A DNA stretch of 64,000 nucleotides from Moraxella nonliquefaciens (GCF_001679005.1 NZ_LXTW01000001.1:159698-223697); one strand, 5' to 3'; positions 34,992 through 45,639 are shown, counted from the first letter of the stretch. The notes: generated by a model from the sequence alone, not told the origin. Numbers and translations are program-made.

Positions 34992-36022
34992 GTACAAATA
35001 TCAAGCATAACTTCGCTTTCGCCTCGGACAACTATTCAGGCGTACACCCTGCCATCATGGACGCACTTGTAAATGCCAATGACGGGCATGATAAGGCGTA
35101 TGGCTATGATGACCACAGTCAAGCGTTGGCAGAACATATCAGGCAAGCCTTTGGGCGGCAGGCGGTTGGCTATCCTGTTTTTAATGGCACAGGGGCGAAT
35201 GTTTTGGGACTGTCAGCGATATTACCACGATTTGGGGCGGTCATCTGCACCAACCACGCCCACATCAATAATGATGAGAGTATCGCTCCACAGTATGTGG
35301 CAGGGATTAAACTGTTGGTGGTTGATAGCGATGATGGCAAGTTAGACCCTCAAAAAATCCATCAATTCATCCGTCCATCCGAACACCACCCTCAAGCTCG
35401 TGCGGTCTATATCACCCAAACTACTGAACTTGGGACTTGTTATACTCTTGATGAACTTGCCAACATCCGTCAGGTGTGTGATAAATTTGGGCTGTATCTA
35501 TACATTGATGGGGCAAGGCTGTCCAATGCAGCCGCTCATTTGGGTTGTCGTTTGGCGGACATTGCCCAATTTGCTGACGTATTGTCGCTTGGTGGTACCA
35601 AAAATGGCTTGATGATGGGTGAATGCTTGGTGTTTTTAAATCCTAAGTTGGATAAAGACATTTTACACCTACGTAAATCCAGCATGCAGCTGGCATCTAA
35701 AATGCGTTTTATCTCCGCTCAGTTTGTGGTGTGGTTTGAGCAAGAGTTATGGCTCTCTCTTGCCAGGCACAGTAACGACATGGCAAGCTATTTATACAGC
35801 CAAATCAAAGACTTAGATGGTGTTATCATCACCCAACCAGTACAAAGTAACGCCGTATTTGTCATATTAGCCCCCAATGTGGTTGCAAGATTGCATGATG
35901 ATTTTCATTTTTATGATTGGAATGACCAAACAGGTGAGATACGGCTTATGATGAGTTTTGATACCACAAAAGAGCAGGTAGATGAACTTGTAAAAAGCAT
36001 TAAAATGTATTTGCAAGGTTAA
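34988..36022 (+). CDS. ltaE: Low-specificity L-threonine aldolase
   Basis: 344 residues, PLP-dependent fold type I enzyme that splits threonine or allo-threonine into glycine and acetaldehyde. FASDNYSGVHPAIMDAL at the N-terminus, IDGARLSNAAA and the Lys-containing SLGGTKNG near residue 205 (Schiff base) are family motifs. Translation is coupled to yqeY. Confidence 0.93.
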   Translation: MSTNIKHNFAFASDNYSGVHPAIMDALVNANDGHDKAYGYDDHSQALAEHIRQAFGRQAVGYPVFNGTGANVLGLSAILPRFGAVICTNHAHINNDESIAPQYVAGIKLLVVDSDDGKLDPQKIHQFIRPSEHHPQARAVYITQTTELGTCYTLDELANIRQVCDKFGLYLYIDGARLSNAAAHLGCRLADIAQFADVLSLGGTKNGLMMGECLVFLNPKLDKDILHLRKSSMQLASKMRFISAQFVVWFEQELWLSLARHSNDMASYLYSQIKDLDGVIITQPVQSNAVFVILAPNVVARLHDDFHFYDWNDQTGEIRLMMSFDTTKEQVDELVKSIKMYLQG

Positions 36023-36273
36023 TCATCCCAAAAATATTTGATATACTTTGATACTTTGACAAGAAAATATATAGTCAAAGTACGATACTGCAAAACAGTC
36101 TTATAAATAGACAAAAATATCATTTAGATGCTTAACTTTAAGTGGTCTAAGCGAGCAAACATCAATTTAACAAATTTAAAAAATTACATAAACACAAAGC
36201 AATTTTGTGGTAATATTTGTTAAACTGTGTCAATTTTTACATTGATTAATACCCAAAAACCATCTCAAAGCTC

Positions 36274-37776
36274 ATGACTCAATTTCTTAATAAACTTCCT
36301 TTTGCCCATCATGCTTGGTTTATGTACATTCGTCTGTTGGTGCGTCATTTTTTGGATGACAACTGCACCCAAAAGGCTGCCAGTTTGACCTATACCACAC
36401 TGTTATCGCTTGTGCCTATTTTGACCGTGATGCTTGTGGTGTTTTCAAGTGTGCCTGCCTTAGAAGATGTGCGTGGACAAGTACAACAAGCCGTTTATAG
36501 CAATCTTATGCCATCATCTGGGGCGACGATTTCTCAGCACATAGACAGCTTTGCTGAAAAGTCCAGTAATTTAGGGATTGTGGGTGTGGGAGGTGTTTTT
36601 GTAACGACCATTTTGACACTCATCACCATTGAGACGGCGTTCAACGAAATTTGGCGAGTATCAGAACGTACAGGAGGCGTGGCAAGCGTTGTCCGCTATT
36701 GGATGATGATTACCGTCGCTCCCATCATTTTGGGGGTGGCATTTGGTGCATCCAGTGCCATTTCAGGGCTGTCATTTTTAAATCGGCAAATAGCAGGTTA
36801 TGGCATTGATTGGGGGATATGGGCAAAAATTATCTCATTTTTGTTCACAGTAGGGGGCTTTATTGCCATGTATTGGTTTATCCCCAAAGTCAAAGTTCCC
36901 CTAAAAAATACTGTCATTGCAGGTGCGGTCGTGGCGATACTCTTTGAGACCTTAAAGATGGTCTTTGGGACGGTCATGACTAATTTTACCAGCTATGAAG
37001 CCATTTATGGAGCGTTTGCGGCCATTCCTGTGTTTTTGATGTGGTTATATCTGTCGTGGAACTTGATATTGCTTGGCGTGGAGATTAGCTACACGCTTAC
37101 CATCTTTGATAGCAAAGAGGTGGCGGTGCGTCATCCATTGCTAAGCCTGCTTGACATGCTTAATTTGATTTATAAAAAATATCAGGTGGGTGAGACGACA
37201 AGCGAGGCTGAGTTACGCAACATATTAGGGCGTAAAGAGACGCCAAAATGGAGCTTATACATTGATGAACTGGTAACCAATGAGCTGATTACACGCACTG
37301 AAAATGATGAATATATCCTGCGTACGGATTTAAATACCGTAAGTTTATGGCAGTTTTATAAAATCATGCCTTATCCTTTGCCCATCAAAAGTGAGATGAA
37401 TGATTTTACGATGGTAGACTATGACCCATGGTGTATAGAGTTGTATCGTCATCTAGAAAGCATTGAAAAATTAGCAAAGGATGAGCTGGACATGACACTC
37501 TCAGAGCTGTTTAAGACCGCACCACTGCGAACCAAAGAATCTGTGGTACGTATGACAGCACAGACCACCAATAATAACAGTGATGCCAATGGCTTTGATG
37601 CTGATGCCAAAAAAGTGGTAGATGAACATGGTAATGCAGTGGTTGTACCAATGGGGGAGGCGAGTTTTACCGAGAGTAATATTACCAAAGCAATCAGACT
37701 TGCCAAAAAAGGTTGGCACTGGTATGGTCGGGGCAAAAAAGTGGTCAAGGACGTTAAAAAAGGCGTGAAAAGCTAA
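36274..37776 (+). CDS. YihY/BrkB family inner-membrane protein
   Basis: 500 residues. The first ~290 carry the YihY domain: CTQKAASLTYTTLLSLVPILTV, six membrane helices and GAFAAIPVFLMWLYLSWNLILLGVE. A long cytoplasmic C-terminal extension follows, first winged-helix-like (GRKETPKWSLYIDELV) then low-complexity and Lys-rich at the end. Formerly called ribonuclease BN in error; the function is unknown. The 250-base gap upstream shows no gene. Confidence 0.9.
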   Translation: MTQFLNKLPFAHHAWFMYIRLLVRHFLDDNCTQKAASLTYTTLLSLVPILTVMLVVFSSVPALEDVRGQVQQAVYSNLMPSSGATISQHIDSFAEKSSNLGIVGVGGVFVTTILTLITIETAFNEIWRVSERTGGVASVVRYWMMITVAPIILGVAFGASSAISGLSFLNRQIAGYGIDWGIWAKIISFLFTVGGFIAMYWFIPKVKVPLKNTVIAGAVVAILFETLKMVFGTVMTNFTSYEAIYGAFAAIPVFLMWLYLSWNLILLGVEISYTLTIFDSKEVAVRHPLLSLLDMLNLIYKKYQVGETTSEAELRNILGRKETPKWSLYIDELVTNELITRTENDEYILRTDLNTVSLWQFYKIMPYPLPIKSEMNDFTMVDYDPWCIELYRHLESIEKLAKDELDMTLSELFKTAPLRTKESVVRMTAQTTNNNSDANGFDADAKKVVDEHGNAVVVPMGEASFTESNITKAIRLAKKGWHWYGRGKKVVKDVKKGVKS

Positions 37777-37793
37777 AACGGTAATAGTGGGGA

Positions 37794-38371
<578 letters not shown>

Positions 38372-38414
38372 TGTTTGCTCCAAAAATAGAAAAATTTGAA
38401 TGATTGTGGCACAG

Positions 38415-39824
38415 TTAAGTATAAATCGCCTCACTCACACTTTTCATCACAAGGGCGAATTTTAGCTCATCATCACAGATGTCGCTAAATGGATTTGTGA
38501 TTTTGGCAATCCACCCTGACCCCAACGCACCATCTATATCATTGCCTTTTTTGTCCCACATTTTGGTAAGTGTGTAAGTCAAATTGCCTTTTGGGGTCAT
38601 AATCTCAATGTCATCGCCGACCATGAGTTTGTTTTTAATCTCTAAGGTCAAAAAGTCATCGGAAATATCCAACACTTCTGCCACAAATTGTTGATGGTCG
38701 GTTTTTGATGAGCCGTATTCATAATTTTGGTAATCAGAATGGACATGACGGCGTAAAAATCCTTCGGTATAGCCACGGTTGGCAAGCCCATCAAGGGCGG
38801 TGATGAGTCCTGTATCAAAAGGCTTGCCTGCCAAAGCGTCATCAATGGCGCGGCGATAAACCTGAGCGGTGCGAGCGACATAATAATGCGATTTGGTACG
38901 CCCCTCAATTTTTAAAGAATGCACGCCCATATTGACCAAATCAGGCACCAGCTCCACCGCACGCAAGTCTTTGGAGTTCATGATATAAGTGCCGTGTTCG
39001 TCTTCATACATCGCCATCAGCTCACCCTTGCGACCTTGTTCTTCAATGAGTACAACCTCATCGGACGGCTTTTCTACATAATCATCGTCCATGACGACAT
39101 CGCCATTTAGATTGACATTGGCAATCTCACTCTGAGCTGGTACAAACAGCTCTGGGGTTACAGGAACAACATCACCTGTTTCATTCTCTACCGCTTTATA
39201 AGTGTTGTAATTCCAGCGACAGGCATTGGTGCAAGTGCCTTGGTTGGCATCTCGTTTGTTGATATAGCCAGAGAGTAAGCACCGCCCAGAATACGCCATG
39301 CACAGCGCCCCATGCACAAAAACTTCAATCTCCATGTCAGGCGCTTCTTTGATGATTTGCTCAATTTCTTTGAGTGATAATTCACGGCTTAAAATCACAC
39401 GGCTAATGCCCATCTGCTGCCAAAACTTCACCGTTGCCCAGTTCACGGCATTGGCCTGTACTGACAGGTGAATGACTTGATGGGGAAAGGCTTCTCGCAC
39501 CATCATAATCATGCCAGCATCGGACATGATAAGCGCGTCAGGTTTCATCTCAATGACAGGGCGAATGTCTTCAATAAAGGTTTTTAATTTGGCGTTGTGT
39601 GCTTGAATGTTCACCACCACATAAAACTTTTTGCCAAGCGAATGAGCGTAGGCAATGCCTTTTGCCAAATTTTCTTCATCAAAGTCGTTGTTACGCACAC
39701 GCAAAGAATAACGGGCTTGCCCTGCATACACTGCATCTGCCCCATAAGCAAAAGCATATTGCATGTTCTTAAATGTGCCAGCAGGACAAAGCAGTTCAGA
39801 TTTTTGGGCGATTGGGGGGGTCAT
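38415..39824 (-). CDS. trhP: tRNA hydroxylation protein TrhP (YegQ, peptidase U32 family)
   Basis: 469 residues from ATG 39824. ELLCPAGTFKNMQYAFAYGADAVYAG opens the family, and VFVHGALCMAYSGRCLLSGYIN and GTCTNACRWNY carry the conserved Cys set of U32 proteins. SLKIEGRTKSHYY is also conserved. TrhP adds a prephenate-dependent hydroxyl to U34 of tRNAs. An acidic insertion near residues 225-260 is longer than in E. coli. Confidence 0.9.
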   Translation of the reverse strand: MTPPIAQKSELLCPAGTFKNMQYAFAYGADAVYAGQARYSLRVRNNDFDEENLAKGIAYAHSLGKKFYVVVNIQAHNAKLKTFIEDIRPVIEMKPDALIMSDAGMIMMVREAFPHQVIHLSVQANAVNWATVKFWQQMGISRVILSRELSLKEIEQIIKEAPDMEIEVFVHGALCMAYSGRCLLSGYINKRDANQGTCTNACRWNYNTYKAVENETGDVVPVTPELFVPAQSEIANVNLNGDVVMDDDYVEKPSDEVVLIEEQGRKGELMAMYEDEHGTYIMNSKDLRAVELVPDLVNMGVHSLKIEGRTKSHYYVARTAQVYRRAIDDALAGKPFDTGLITALDGLANRGYTEGFLRRHVHSDYQNYEYGSSKTDHQQFVAEVLDISDDFLTLEIKNKLMVGDDIEIMTPKGNLTYTLTKMWDKKGNDIDGALGSGWIAKITNPFSDICDDELKFALVMKSVSEAIYT

Positions 39825-39981
39825 AATGATGCTCTTTTTTATGGTCAAAATTATTTGTATTATAGCAAATTTTTCATAAAAAATTGGTGCTTGTTTTGTT
39901 ATTTAAAATATAAAAAAAATAGTCGTAAATTTTTGCAAAAAGTTTTACAATGAAGACTTTATTTGATAAAAAGGCTAAATC

Positions 39982-40980
39982 ATGTCTGTCTATACTCACC
40001 TATCCGATGATGAATTTTTTGCGTTTTGTGGTCTATTTGGGGTAACATTTAAAAAAGCCGTCCCCATCACCCAAGGCATCAAAAATTCCAACTGGTTTAT
40101 CCAAACCGACAGCGATGTGGACGATGAATTTAGCCATGTGTTTACGCTATTTGAAGAGCGTTCGGTTGCTGATATTACCAAAATGGTAACCATCATGCAC
40201 GCCCTAAAAGATAAATTGCCCATTGCTCCTCCGCTTGTTAAACTCACTGCCACAGGCGATGGCATTGGCAGCGACTGTGTCATGCGATATGAAAATAAGG
40301 CAATTTTGGTTGTACCAAAACTTTTAGGCACACACCCCACCACGACCAACACCGCCATGTGTCATGCCATGGGGCAAGCATTGGCAATATTGCACAAGAC
40401 TTTACAAACCCTACAACCTGCCGAAAACTATGGCGTGCCACTGTATGACTGGGCAAGGGTCAAAGAACGTGAAACTGCCTATATGCCTACCGATGAAGCA
40501 CGTCTCATGAATGACATTTGGGCAGCCTATGCCAATTTGCCCCATGACTTGCCAAGGGGATTGTGTCATTTGGACATGTTTGCCGACAATACCTTATGGG
40601 ATTTTTCAGGTGATACCGCTCGCCTTACAGGACTGCTTGACTTTACTGAGGTATCGGTTGAGCATTATTTGATGGACATCGCCATTACCATTAACGATTT
40701 TTGTACCACATGGGGCAGTGCAAGAGATGGCGAGAGTGTAAACTTTAACACCGATAAAATGATGGCCTTTATAGACGGTTATGAAGCCATTCGCCCCTTG
40801 ACGGACAACGAAAGAACTGCCTTGCCCGTCATGCTTGCTTACTGTGCCACGATTTTTTGGCTACTACGCCTAAACGTGATTCATTATAACCGTGAACAAG
40901 GACGCACAGGTGATGATATCATGGTCAAAAATCCTGATTTGATGAAGCGTTTAGCAAGTTTTCATTGGGGACGTGTGTGA
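39982..40980 (+). CDS. thrB: Homoserine kinase, ThrB2 type
   Basis: 332 residues, APH-fold homoserine kinase of threonine biosynthesis. ITQGIKNSNWFI near residue 28, LPRGLCHLDMFADNTLW (catalytic loop HxDxFxDN) and TGLLDFTEVSVEHYLMDIAI (metal site) are all visible. AAAAGGC lies before the ATG. Its stop overlaps the next start. Confidence 0.95.
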   Translation: MSVYTHLSDDEFFAFCGLFGVTFKKAVPITQGIKNSNWFIQTDSDVDDEFSHVFTLFEERSVADITKMVTIMHALKDKLPIAPPLVKLTATGDGIGSDCVMRYENKAILVVPKLLGTHPTTTNTAMCHAMGQALAILHKTLQTLQPAENYGVPLYDWARVKERETAYMPTDEARLMNDIWAAYANLPHDLPRGLCHLDMFADNTLWDFSGDTARLTGLLDFTEVSVEHYLMDIAITINDFCTTWGSARDGESVNFNTDKMMAFIDGYEAIRPLTDNERTALPVMLAYCATIFWLLRLNVIHYNREQGRTGDDIMVKNPDLMKRLASFHWGRV

Positions 40981-41444
40981 GTTTATTTCCAGAGAAATAT
41001 TTAGTATTTATTTCTGAACTATCCATTATCGCATCTTTTTTAGGATTGATTTTATCTGCGATTGGGCTATGGCTATCAATTCTAGTACTAAAAGAAGCCA
41101 AAATTTTTAAAAAATTTATTCTTTCAAAGGTCAGAATACCTGATTTGGAAAAATCTTTAGCAGACATATATACAAAAATAAATAGCATTCTTAGAGATAA
41201 TAATCCTGATATACAGAAAATTTTAGAGCTACTATCTCAAGCTGTTATTTATGCACAAAGCGTCTCTGAAAAAGTTCAAGATCACAAAATTGTCTCAGAA
41301 CAATGTCAGCAATTTTTAAATAGCCTAAGTTCAGAGAAATTAACTCAACATATCACAATTTCAGAAGTTCGTGATAAGATGACACAATTATCAGCTTTGG
41401 TTGTTTCTTTATCCGAATACAACAAAGACTCTTATCTAAGGTAA
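40977..41444 (+). CDS. Membrane-anchored coiled-coil protein of unknown function
   Basis: 155 residues from the GTG at 40977 that overlaps the thrB stop as GTGA. One N-terminal membrane helix (about residues 10-37) precedes a long helical region with coiled-coil character. The gene is markedly AT-richer than thrB and the amidotransferase around it. No family is recognised. It forms a pair with the next gene, 4 bases away. Confidence 0.65.
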   Translation: MSLFPEKYLVFISELSIIASFLGLILSAIGLWLSILVLKEAKIFKKFILSKVRIPDLEKSLADIYTKINSILRDNNPDIQKILELLSQAVIYAQSVSEKVQDHKIVSEQCQQFLNSLSSEKLTQHITISEVRDKMTQLSALVVSLSEYNKDSYLR

Positions 41445-41448
41445 TAAC

Positions 41449-41814
41449 ATGAACAATATTAATAAGATTGAGCGTTTAATTGACGGATTGCAAGTAAAAA
41501 CTCAAACCAATGAAATTCATTGGAAAAACTCCAATCCACCAAATAATTTAACCGCAGGAACCGAAGAAATCTTTTCTTTATTTTTAAAATCCAATTTTAA
41601 TGGTCAGGATATTGGTATTTATGAAAAACGCTATAAATATTTTTATGACCATGAACCAACTTCTTTTATTTGGGCTCATGCTTATGGTTTATGCATTCTG
41701 CAAAATAATAAAGTCATTTTTACTTATGAGAAAAATTCACCAGCTTTAGCAATGCTTTTTGAAATGGCAACTGCACAAAATGCCGATATTGATAGCCTAA
41801 TCAGTCAATTATGA
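41449..41814 (+). CDS. Hypothetical protein, pair with the upstream coiled-coil gene
   Basis: 121 residues, soluble, AT-rich gene. It contains EIHWKNSNPPNNLTAGTEEIF and HEPTSFIWAHAYGLCILQNNKVIFTYEKNS, a beta-rich pattern. I do not recognise it. With its neighbour it looks like a two-gene insert between thrB and the amidotransferase gene. Confidence 0.65.
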   Translation: MNNINKIERLIDGLQVKTQTNEIHWKNSNPPNNLTAGTEEIFSLFLKSNFNGQDIGIYEKRYKYFYDHEPTSFIWAHAYGLCILQNNKVIFTYEKNSPALAMLFEMATAQNADIDSLISQL

Positions 41815-41821
41815 GAATCCC

Positions 41822-42709
41822 ATGTGCCAACTACTCGGAATGAACTGCAACACCCCCACTGATATAGGATTTAGCTTTACAGGCTTTCGCCAGCGTGGAG
41901 GTTTGACCGACCACCACGAAGACGGCTTTGGCATTGCGTTTTTTGAAAAAAGCGAGTCAGGACGTATTGGTCTGCGTCAATTTCACGACAACAAACCAAG
42001 CTACCTATCTCCCGTGGCAGACTTGATAAACCATTATCCCATCAAAGCTATGAACGTCATCGCCCACATCAGACGGGCGACCACAGGCGAAAAAAGCAAT
42101 TTATCCAACCTACACCCTTTTGTGCGTGAGGTGTGGGGTGAACAGTGGGTATTTGCCCATAATGGACAGATGACAGCGAGCTTTATCAGTCGCACCGAAC
42201 GCTTGCACGCCAATGGCAATGCCGAATATTATTCACCTGTGGGAGCGACCGACAGCGAACTTGCTTTTTGTTATCTTTTAAACCGTCTAAAAGCGACCTT
42301 CAAAAGCCGTCCGTCTGATGAGGTTTTATTTGCCTTTTTGACCGCACAATGTCGCTATCTGTCCGCCAATGGGTTATTTAACTGCTTGATTTCTAATGGA
42401 GACTGGCAATTTGCCTATGCCAGCAGCTTGCTCTTTTATCTTACCCGAAAAGCCCCCTTTGGTGAGGCCAATTTGTCAGATGATGAGATGAGTGTAAACT
42501 TCGGTGATATTACCACCGCCAAAGATAAAGTTACCATCATCGTTACCATACCGCTGACAAATAACGAAAAATGGCAACAAATTGCCGTAGATGAGTGCGT
42601 AGTATTTAAAAATGGCGATGTGGTATTTAAAGACACGCCCAGTAAAAAAACTTATCTGTCTATTGAAGATGGCATTGCATTGGCAAGAAGTGTGGGTGCG
42701 AGCGTTTAG
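41822..42709 (+). CDS. Class II glutamine amidotransferase, YafJ type
   Basis: 295 residues beginning MCQLLGMNCNTPTD, where Cys2 becomes the N-terminal nucleophile after Met removal. Family motifs: RGGLTDHHEDGFGIAFF, VIAHIRRATTGEKSNLSNLHPF and WVFAHNGQM, then GATDSELAFC. YafJ-type proteins are stand-alone Ntn hydrolases of uncertain substrate. The stop TAG runs into a poly-G tract. Confidence 0.9.
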   Translation: MCQLLGMNCNTPTDIGFSFTGFRQRGGLTDHHEDGFGIAFFEKSESGRIGLRQFHDNKPSYLSPVADLINHYPIKAMNVIAHIRRATTGEKSNLSNLHPFVREVWGEQWVFAHNGQMTASFISRTERLHANGNAEYYSPVGATDSELAFCYLLNRLKATFKSRPSDEVLFAFLTAQCRYLSANGLFNCLISNGDWQFAYASSLLFYLTRKAPFGEANLSDDEMSVNFGDITTAKDKVTIIVTIPLTNNEKWQQIAVDECVVFKNGDVVFKDTPSKKTYLSIEDGIALARSVGASV

Positions 42710-42718
42710 GGGGGGGGG
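42709..42718. repeat. Homopolymeric G tract (G10)
   Basis: Ten G, the first being the last base of the amidotransferase stop codon. Length changes would not alter that protein. It lies about 120 bases before the Fur box. Confidence 0.8.
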
Positions 42719-42841
42719 CAGTTTTTGATGTCATGCTAAGATTAATCAAAACAATCCCAAAAATGAGTCATTTTGTCCATAAATCTTTCACTGACGGATG
42801 AAATTTTGCCAAAAGTGTGTTAAAGTAAGCCATCTTGTAAC

Positions 42842-42861
42842 TGATTATCAAATGATAATCA
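42842..42861 (+). promoter_or_regulatory. Fur box upstream of fur
   Basis: TGATTATCA AA TGATAATCA, an inverted repeat close to the Fur consensus of interleaved GATAAT units, 68 bases before the fur start. It suggests autoregulation by iron. Confidence 0.8.
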
Positions 42862-42928
42862 AAAAAGCTGTGATGATTGATAAAATCAATAATCAGCGAA
42901 TAGACCCACGATTTAAAAGGTGATTGAT

Positions 42929-43387
42929 ATGGGATTTACCAACAAAGATTTACGTAAGGCAGGTCTGAAAGTAACCTTACCACGTATGAAAATTTTAGAG
43001 TTATTAGAGAATGCAGAGCATCATCATATGAGTGCCGAAGATGTGTATAAGGCACTTGCTGAACAAGGCGAAGATGTTGGTTTGGCGACGGTGTACCGTG
43101 TATTAACTCAGTTTGAGCAGGCGGGCATTGTTGAGCGTCATAATTTTGAAAATAACCTGTCGGTCTTTGAGATTGCCCAAGAAGAGCATCATGATCATCT
43201 GGTATGTGATGTTTGTGGCAAAATTGAAGAATTTCATAATGCCGTCATCGAAGATGAGCAGGAGAAAATTGCTGATAAATATAACTTTAAACTGTCAGGA
43301 CATTCGTTGGTGTTGCATGGCGTGTGCAATAATGAAGATTGTCAAAAGACCCTAGATCTTACCACCAAAAGCCAGATAAAGAGCTGA
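42929..43387 (+). CDS. fur: Ferric uptake regulator Fur
   Basis: 152 residues from ATG 42929 (AAAAGG upstream). An N-terminal winged helix with LKVTLPRMKILELLE and GLATVYRVLTQFE, a HHDHLVCDVCGKIEEF metal site with CxxC, and later His/Glu ligands. It represses iron uptake genes when loaded with Fe2+. The Fur box in front of it points to feedback control. Confidence 0.97.
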   Translation: MGFTNKDLRKAGLKVTLPRMKILELLENAEHHHMSAEDVYKALAEQGEDVGLATVYRVLTQFEQAGIVERHNFENNLSVFEIAQEEHHDHLVCDVCGKIEEFHNAVIEDEQEKIADKYNFKLSGHSLVLHGVCNNEDCQKTLDLTTKSQIKS

Positions 43388-43391
43388 ATAT

Positions 43392-43421
43392 AAAAAAGAC
43401 CAGTTACCGCTGGTCTTTTTT
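43392..43421 (+). terminator. Terminator of fur
   Basis: AAAAAGACCAG and CTGGTCTTTTT around TTACCG. It may also serve the convergent pilU gene. Confidence 0.9.
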
Positions 43422-43455
43422 ATTGGGTAAATTTCACTCGGTCAGAGAGCATGCC

Positions 43456-44583
43456 TTATTGATAGTCACCTAGGTCAATGGAGAGTTTGGTGGATTCTTC
43501 TTCTATGGTGGCTGCATTTTTGCTTTCTAGCTTAATTTGTAGACGCAGGTCGTTTGGACTGTCGGCGTGTTTTAGTGCGTCTTGATAAGTAATCTGTCCT
43601 GATTCATATAAGTCAAATAATGCTTGGTCAAAGGTTTGCATGCCAATATCACGAGAGCGTTTCATTACAGGCTTAATCTCATGAATCTCACCTTTACGGA
43701 TGTAGTCGGCGATGAGCTGTGTGCCGAGCAGAATTTCAATGGCAGCACGGCGACCTTTACCGTCAGGGGTTGGGATGAGCTGTTGGGCGATGATGGCGCG
43801 TAAGTTTAGCGATAAATCCATGAATAACTGCCCATGTCTGTCCGCCTCAAAAAAATGAATAATACGGTCAATGGCTTGGTTGGCATTATTGGCATGGAGC
43901 GTGGCAAACACCAAATGACCTGTTTCAGCGTATTGAATGGCGTAGCTCATGACTTCACGGTTACGAATCTCACCGATGAGAATGACATCGGGTGCTTGAC
44001 GTAGGGTGTTTTTCAATCCCTCTTCAAACGAAAGTGTGTCAATGCCCACCTCACGCTGAGTAACGATACAGCCTTTATGTTGATGGACGTATTCAATGGG
44101 GTCTTCTATGGTGATGATATGACCACGAGAATTTTGGTTACGATGCCCAATCATCGCCGCCAGTGTCGTTGATTTACCAGTACCTGTGGCACCGACCAAC
44201 AAGATGATGCCACGCTTTTTCATGGCAAGTTCTTTTAAGATGGGTGGCAAGTTTAAATCTTCGGTTGTGGGAATTTGCGTCTCAATCTTACGCAACACCA
44301 TCGCCGCCTTATTGCGTTGAATCATCGCTGACACACGAAAACGAGCCGCCTCAGCTTTGTCAGAGATGGCAAATTGGCATTCGTTGGTTTCATGAAACTC
44401 TTTTTTTTGAGCTTCGGTCATGATGCTAGTAACCAGTGCCATGGTTTGTTCGGAGGTGAGTGGTGTTTTGGTCATTGGCAAAATCACGCCATTGACTTTA
44501 AGTGATGGAGGGACACCTTCGGTAATAAAAAGGTCAGAACCATTTTTGGCAATCATCACCTGTAATAGTTTATCAAAATCCAT
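43456..44583 (-). CDS. pilU: Type IV pilus retraction ATPase PilU
   Basis: 375 residues. Walker A VGATGTGKSTT near residue 128, Asp box IITIEDPIEYVH, Walker B VILIGEIRNREVM and His box FATLHANNA place it in the PilT/PilU group. The divergent C-terminal tail and the pairing with PilT identify PilU, which boosts pilus retraction. AAGGAG lies before the ATG, 9 bases after pilT. Confidence 0.95.
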   Translation of the reverse strand: MDFDKLLQVMIAKNGSDLFITEGVPPSLKVNGVILPMTKTPLTSEQTMALVTSIMTEAQKKEFHETNECQFAISDKAEAARFRVSAMIQRNKAAMVLRKIETQIPTTEDLNLPPILKELAMKKRGIILLVGATGTGKSTTLAAMIGHRNQNSRGHIITIEDPIEYVHQHKGCIVTQREVGIDTLSFEEGLKNTLRQAPDVILIGEIRNREVMSYAIQYAETGHLVFATLHANNANQAIDRIIHFFEADRHGQLFMDLSLNLRAIIAQQLIPTPDGKGRRAAIEILLGTQLIADYIRKGEIHEIKPVMKRSRDIGMQTFDQALFDLYESGQITYQDALKHADSPNDLRLQIKLESKNAATIEEESTKLSIDLGDYQ

Positions 44584-44592
44584 GTATGCTCC

Positions 44593-45639
44593 TTACAAGA
44601 ATGCGTCTGGCTGTTTGGCGTAGACACGTGCTGTCTCTTTGGTGATGGTACGAGATGCTACTAGGTTTTTTAATGTCTGGTCAAGGGTAATCATGCCCTC
44701 GCCTGCCCCTGTTTGAATGGCAGAGTACATTTGGGCGATTTTGTTTTCACGAATCAAGTTACGAATGGCAGGCGTGCCAAGCATGATTTCATGAGCTGCC
44801 ACACGACCACCTCCGACTTTTTTAAGTAGGGCTTGCGAGATGACCGCTTGTAGTGATTCAGAGAGCATCGCACGAATCATGTCTTTTTCGGCGGCAGGGA
44901 ATACGTCAATCACACGGTCAATGGTTTTGGCAGCGGAGTTGGTGTGCAGTGTGCCAAATACTAAGTGTCCTGTCTCGGCAGCGGTCAAGGCAAGGCGAAT
45001 GGTCTCCAAATCACGCATCTCACCGACCAAGATGATGTCAGGATCCTCACGCAGTGCTGAACGTAGTGCAGCATCAAAGCCTAGGGTATCACGGTGTACC
45101 TCACGTTGGTTTACAAGCGACTTTTTGGATTCATGGACAAATTCAATGGGGTCTTCAATGGTTAGGATATGCTCTTTACGGCTTTCGTTGATGTAGTTAA
45201 TCATGGCGGCCAGTGTGGTTGATTTACCAGAGCCTGTTGGACCTGTCACCAGTACCACGCCACGTTTAAAGTCGGAGACCTTTTTAAAGACAGGACCCAT
45301 GCCCAAATCTTCCATGGTCAAAACCTTAGATGGAATGGTACGAAATACCGCACCAGCACCACGGTTTTGGTTAAAAGCGTTCACACGAAAGCGAGCCAAG
45401 CCTGGAATCTCAAATGAGAAGTCAGTTTCTAAAAATTCTTCGTAGTCGGCACGCTGTTTGTCATTCATGATGTCATAGATGAGCTTATGTACCGTAGAAT
45501 GATCCATCTCTGGGGTGTTGATACGCACCACCTCACCATCCACACGAATCATGGGAGGTAGTCCTGCTGATAGGTGCAAGTCGGATGCTTTGTTTTTTAC
45601 CACAAAACGCAGTAGGTCTTCAATGCTAGGAACTGCCAT
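44593..45639 (-). CDS. pilT: Type IV pilus retraction ATPase PilT
   Basis: 348 residues. VTGPTGSGKSTTLAAM near residue 133, ILTIEDPIEFVH, PDIILVGEMRDLETIRLAL and FGTLHTNSA are the PilT motifs, and AIRNLIRENK is the AIRNLIRE element needed for retraction. It drives twitching motility and DNA uptake. Divergent from yggS, as in many gammaproteobacteria. Confidence 0.97.
   Translation of the reverse strand: MAVPSIEDLLRFVVKNKASDLHLSAGLPPMIRVDGEVVRINTPEMDHSTVHKLIYDIMNDKQRADYEEFLETDFSFEIPGLARFRVNAFNQNRGAGAVFRTIPSKVLTMEDLGMGPVFKKVSDFKRGVVLVTGPTGSGKSTTLAAMINYINESRKEHILTIEDPIEFVHESKKSLVNQREVHRDTLGFDAALRSALREDPDIILVGEMRDLETIRLALTAAETGHLVFGTLHTNSAAKTIDRVIDVFPAAEKDMIRAMLSESLQAVISQALLKKVGGGRVAAHEIMLGTPAIRNLIRENKIAQMYSAIQTGAGEGMITLDQTLKNLVASRTITKETARVYAKQPDAFL

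Noticed and set aside
42709..42718. G10 tract as a phase-variation switch
   Set aside because: The tract begins with the final G of the amidotransferase stop codon, so length changes cannot alter that reading frame. It is too far from the fur start and Fur box to be a clear promoter spacer.
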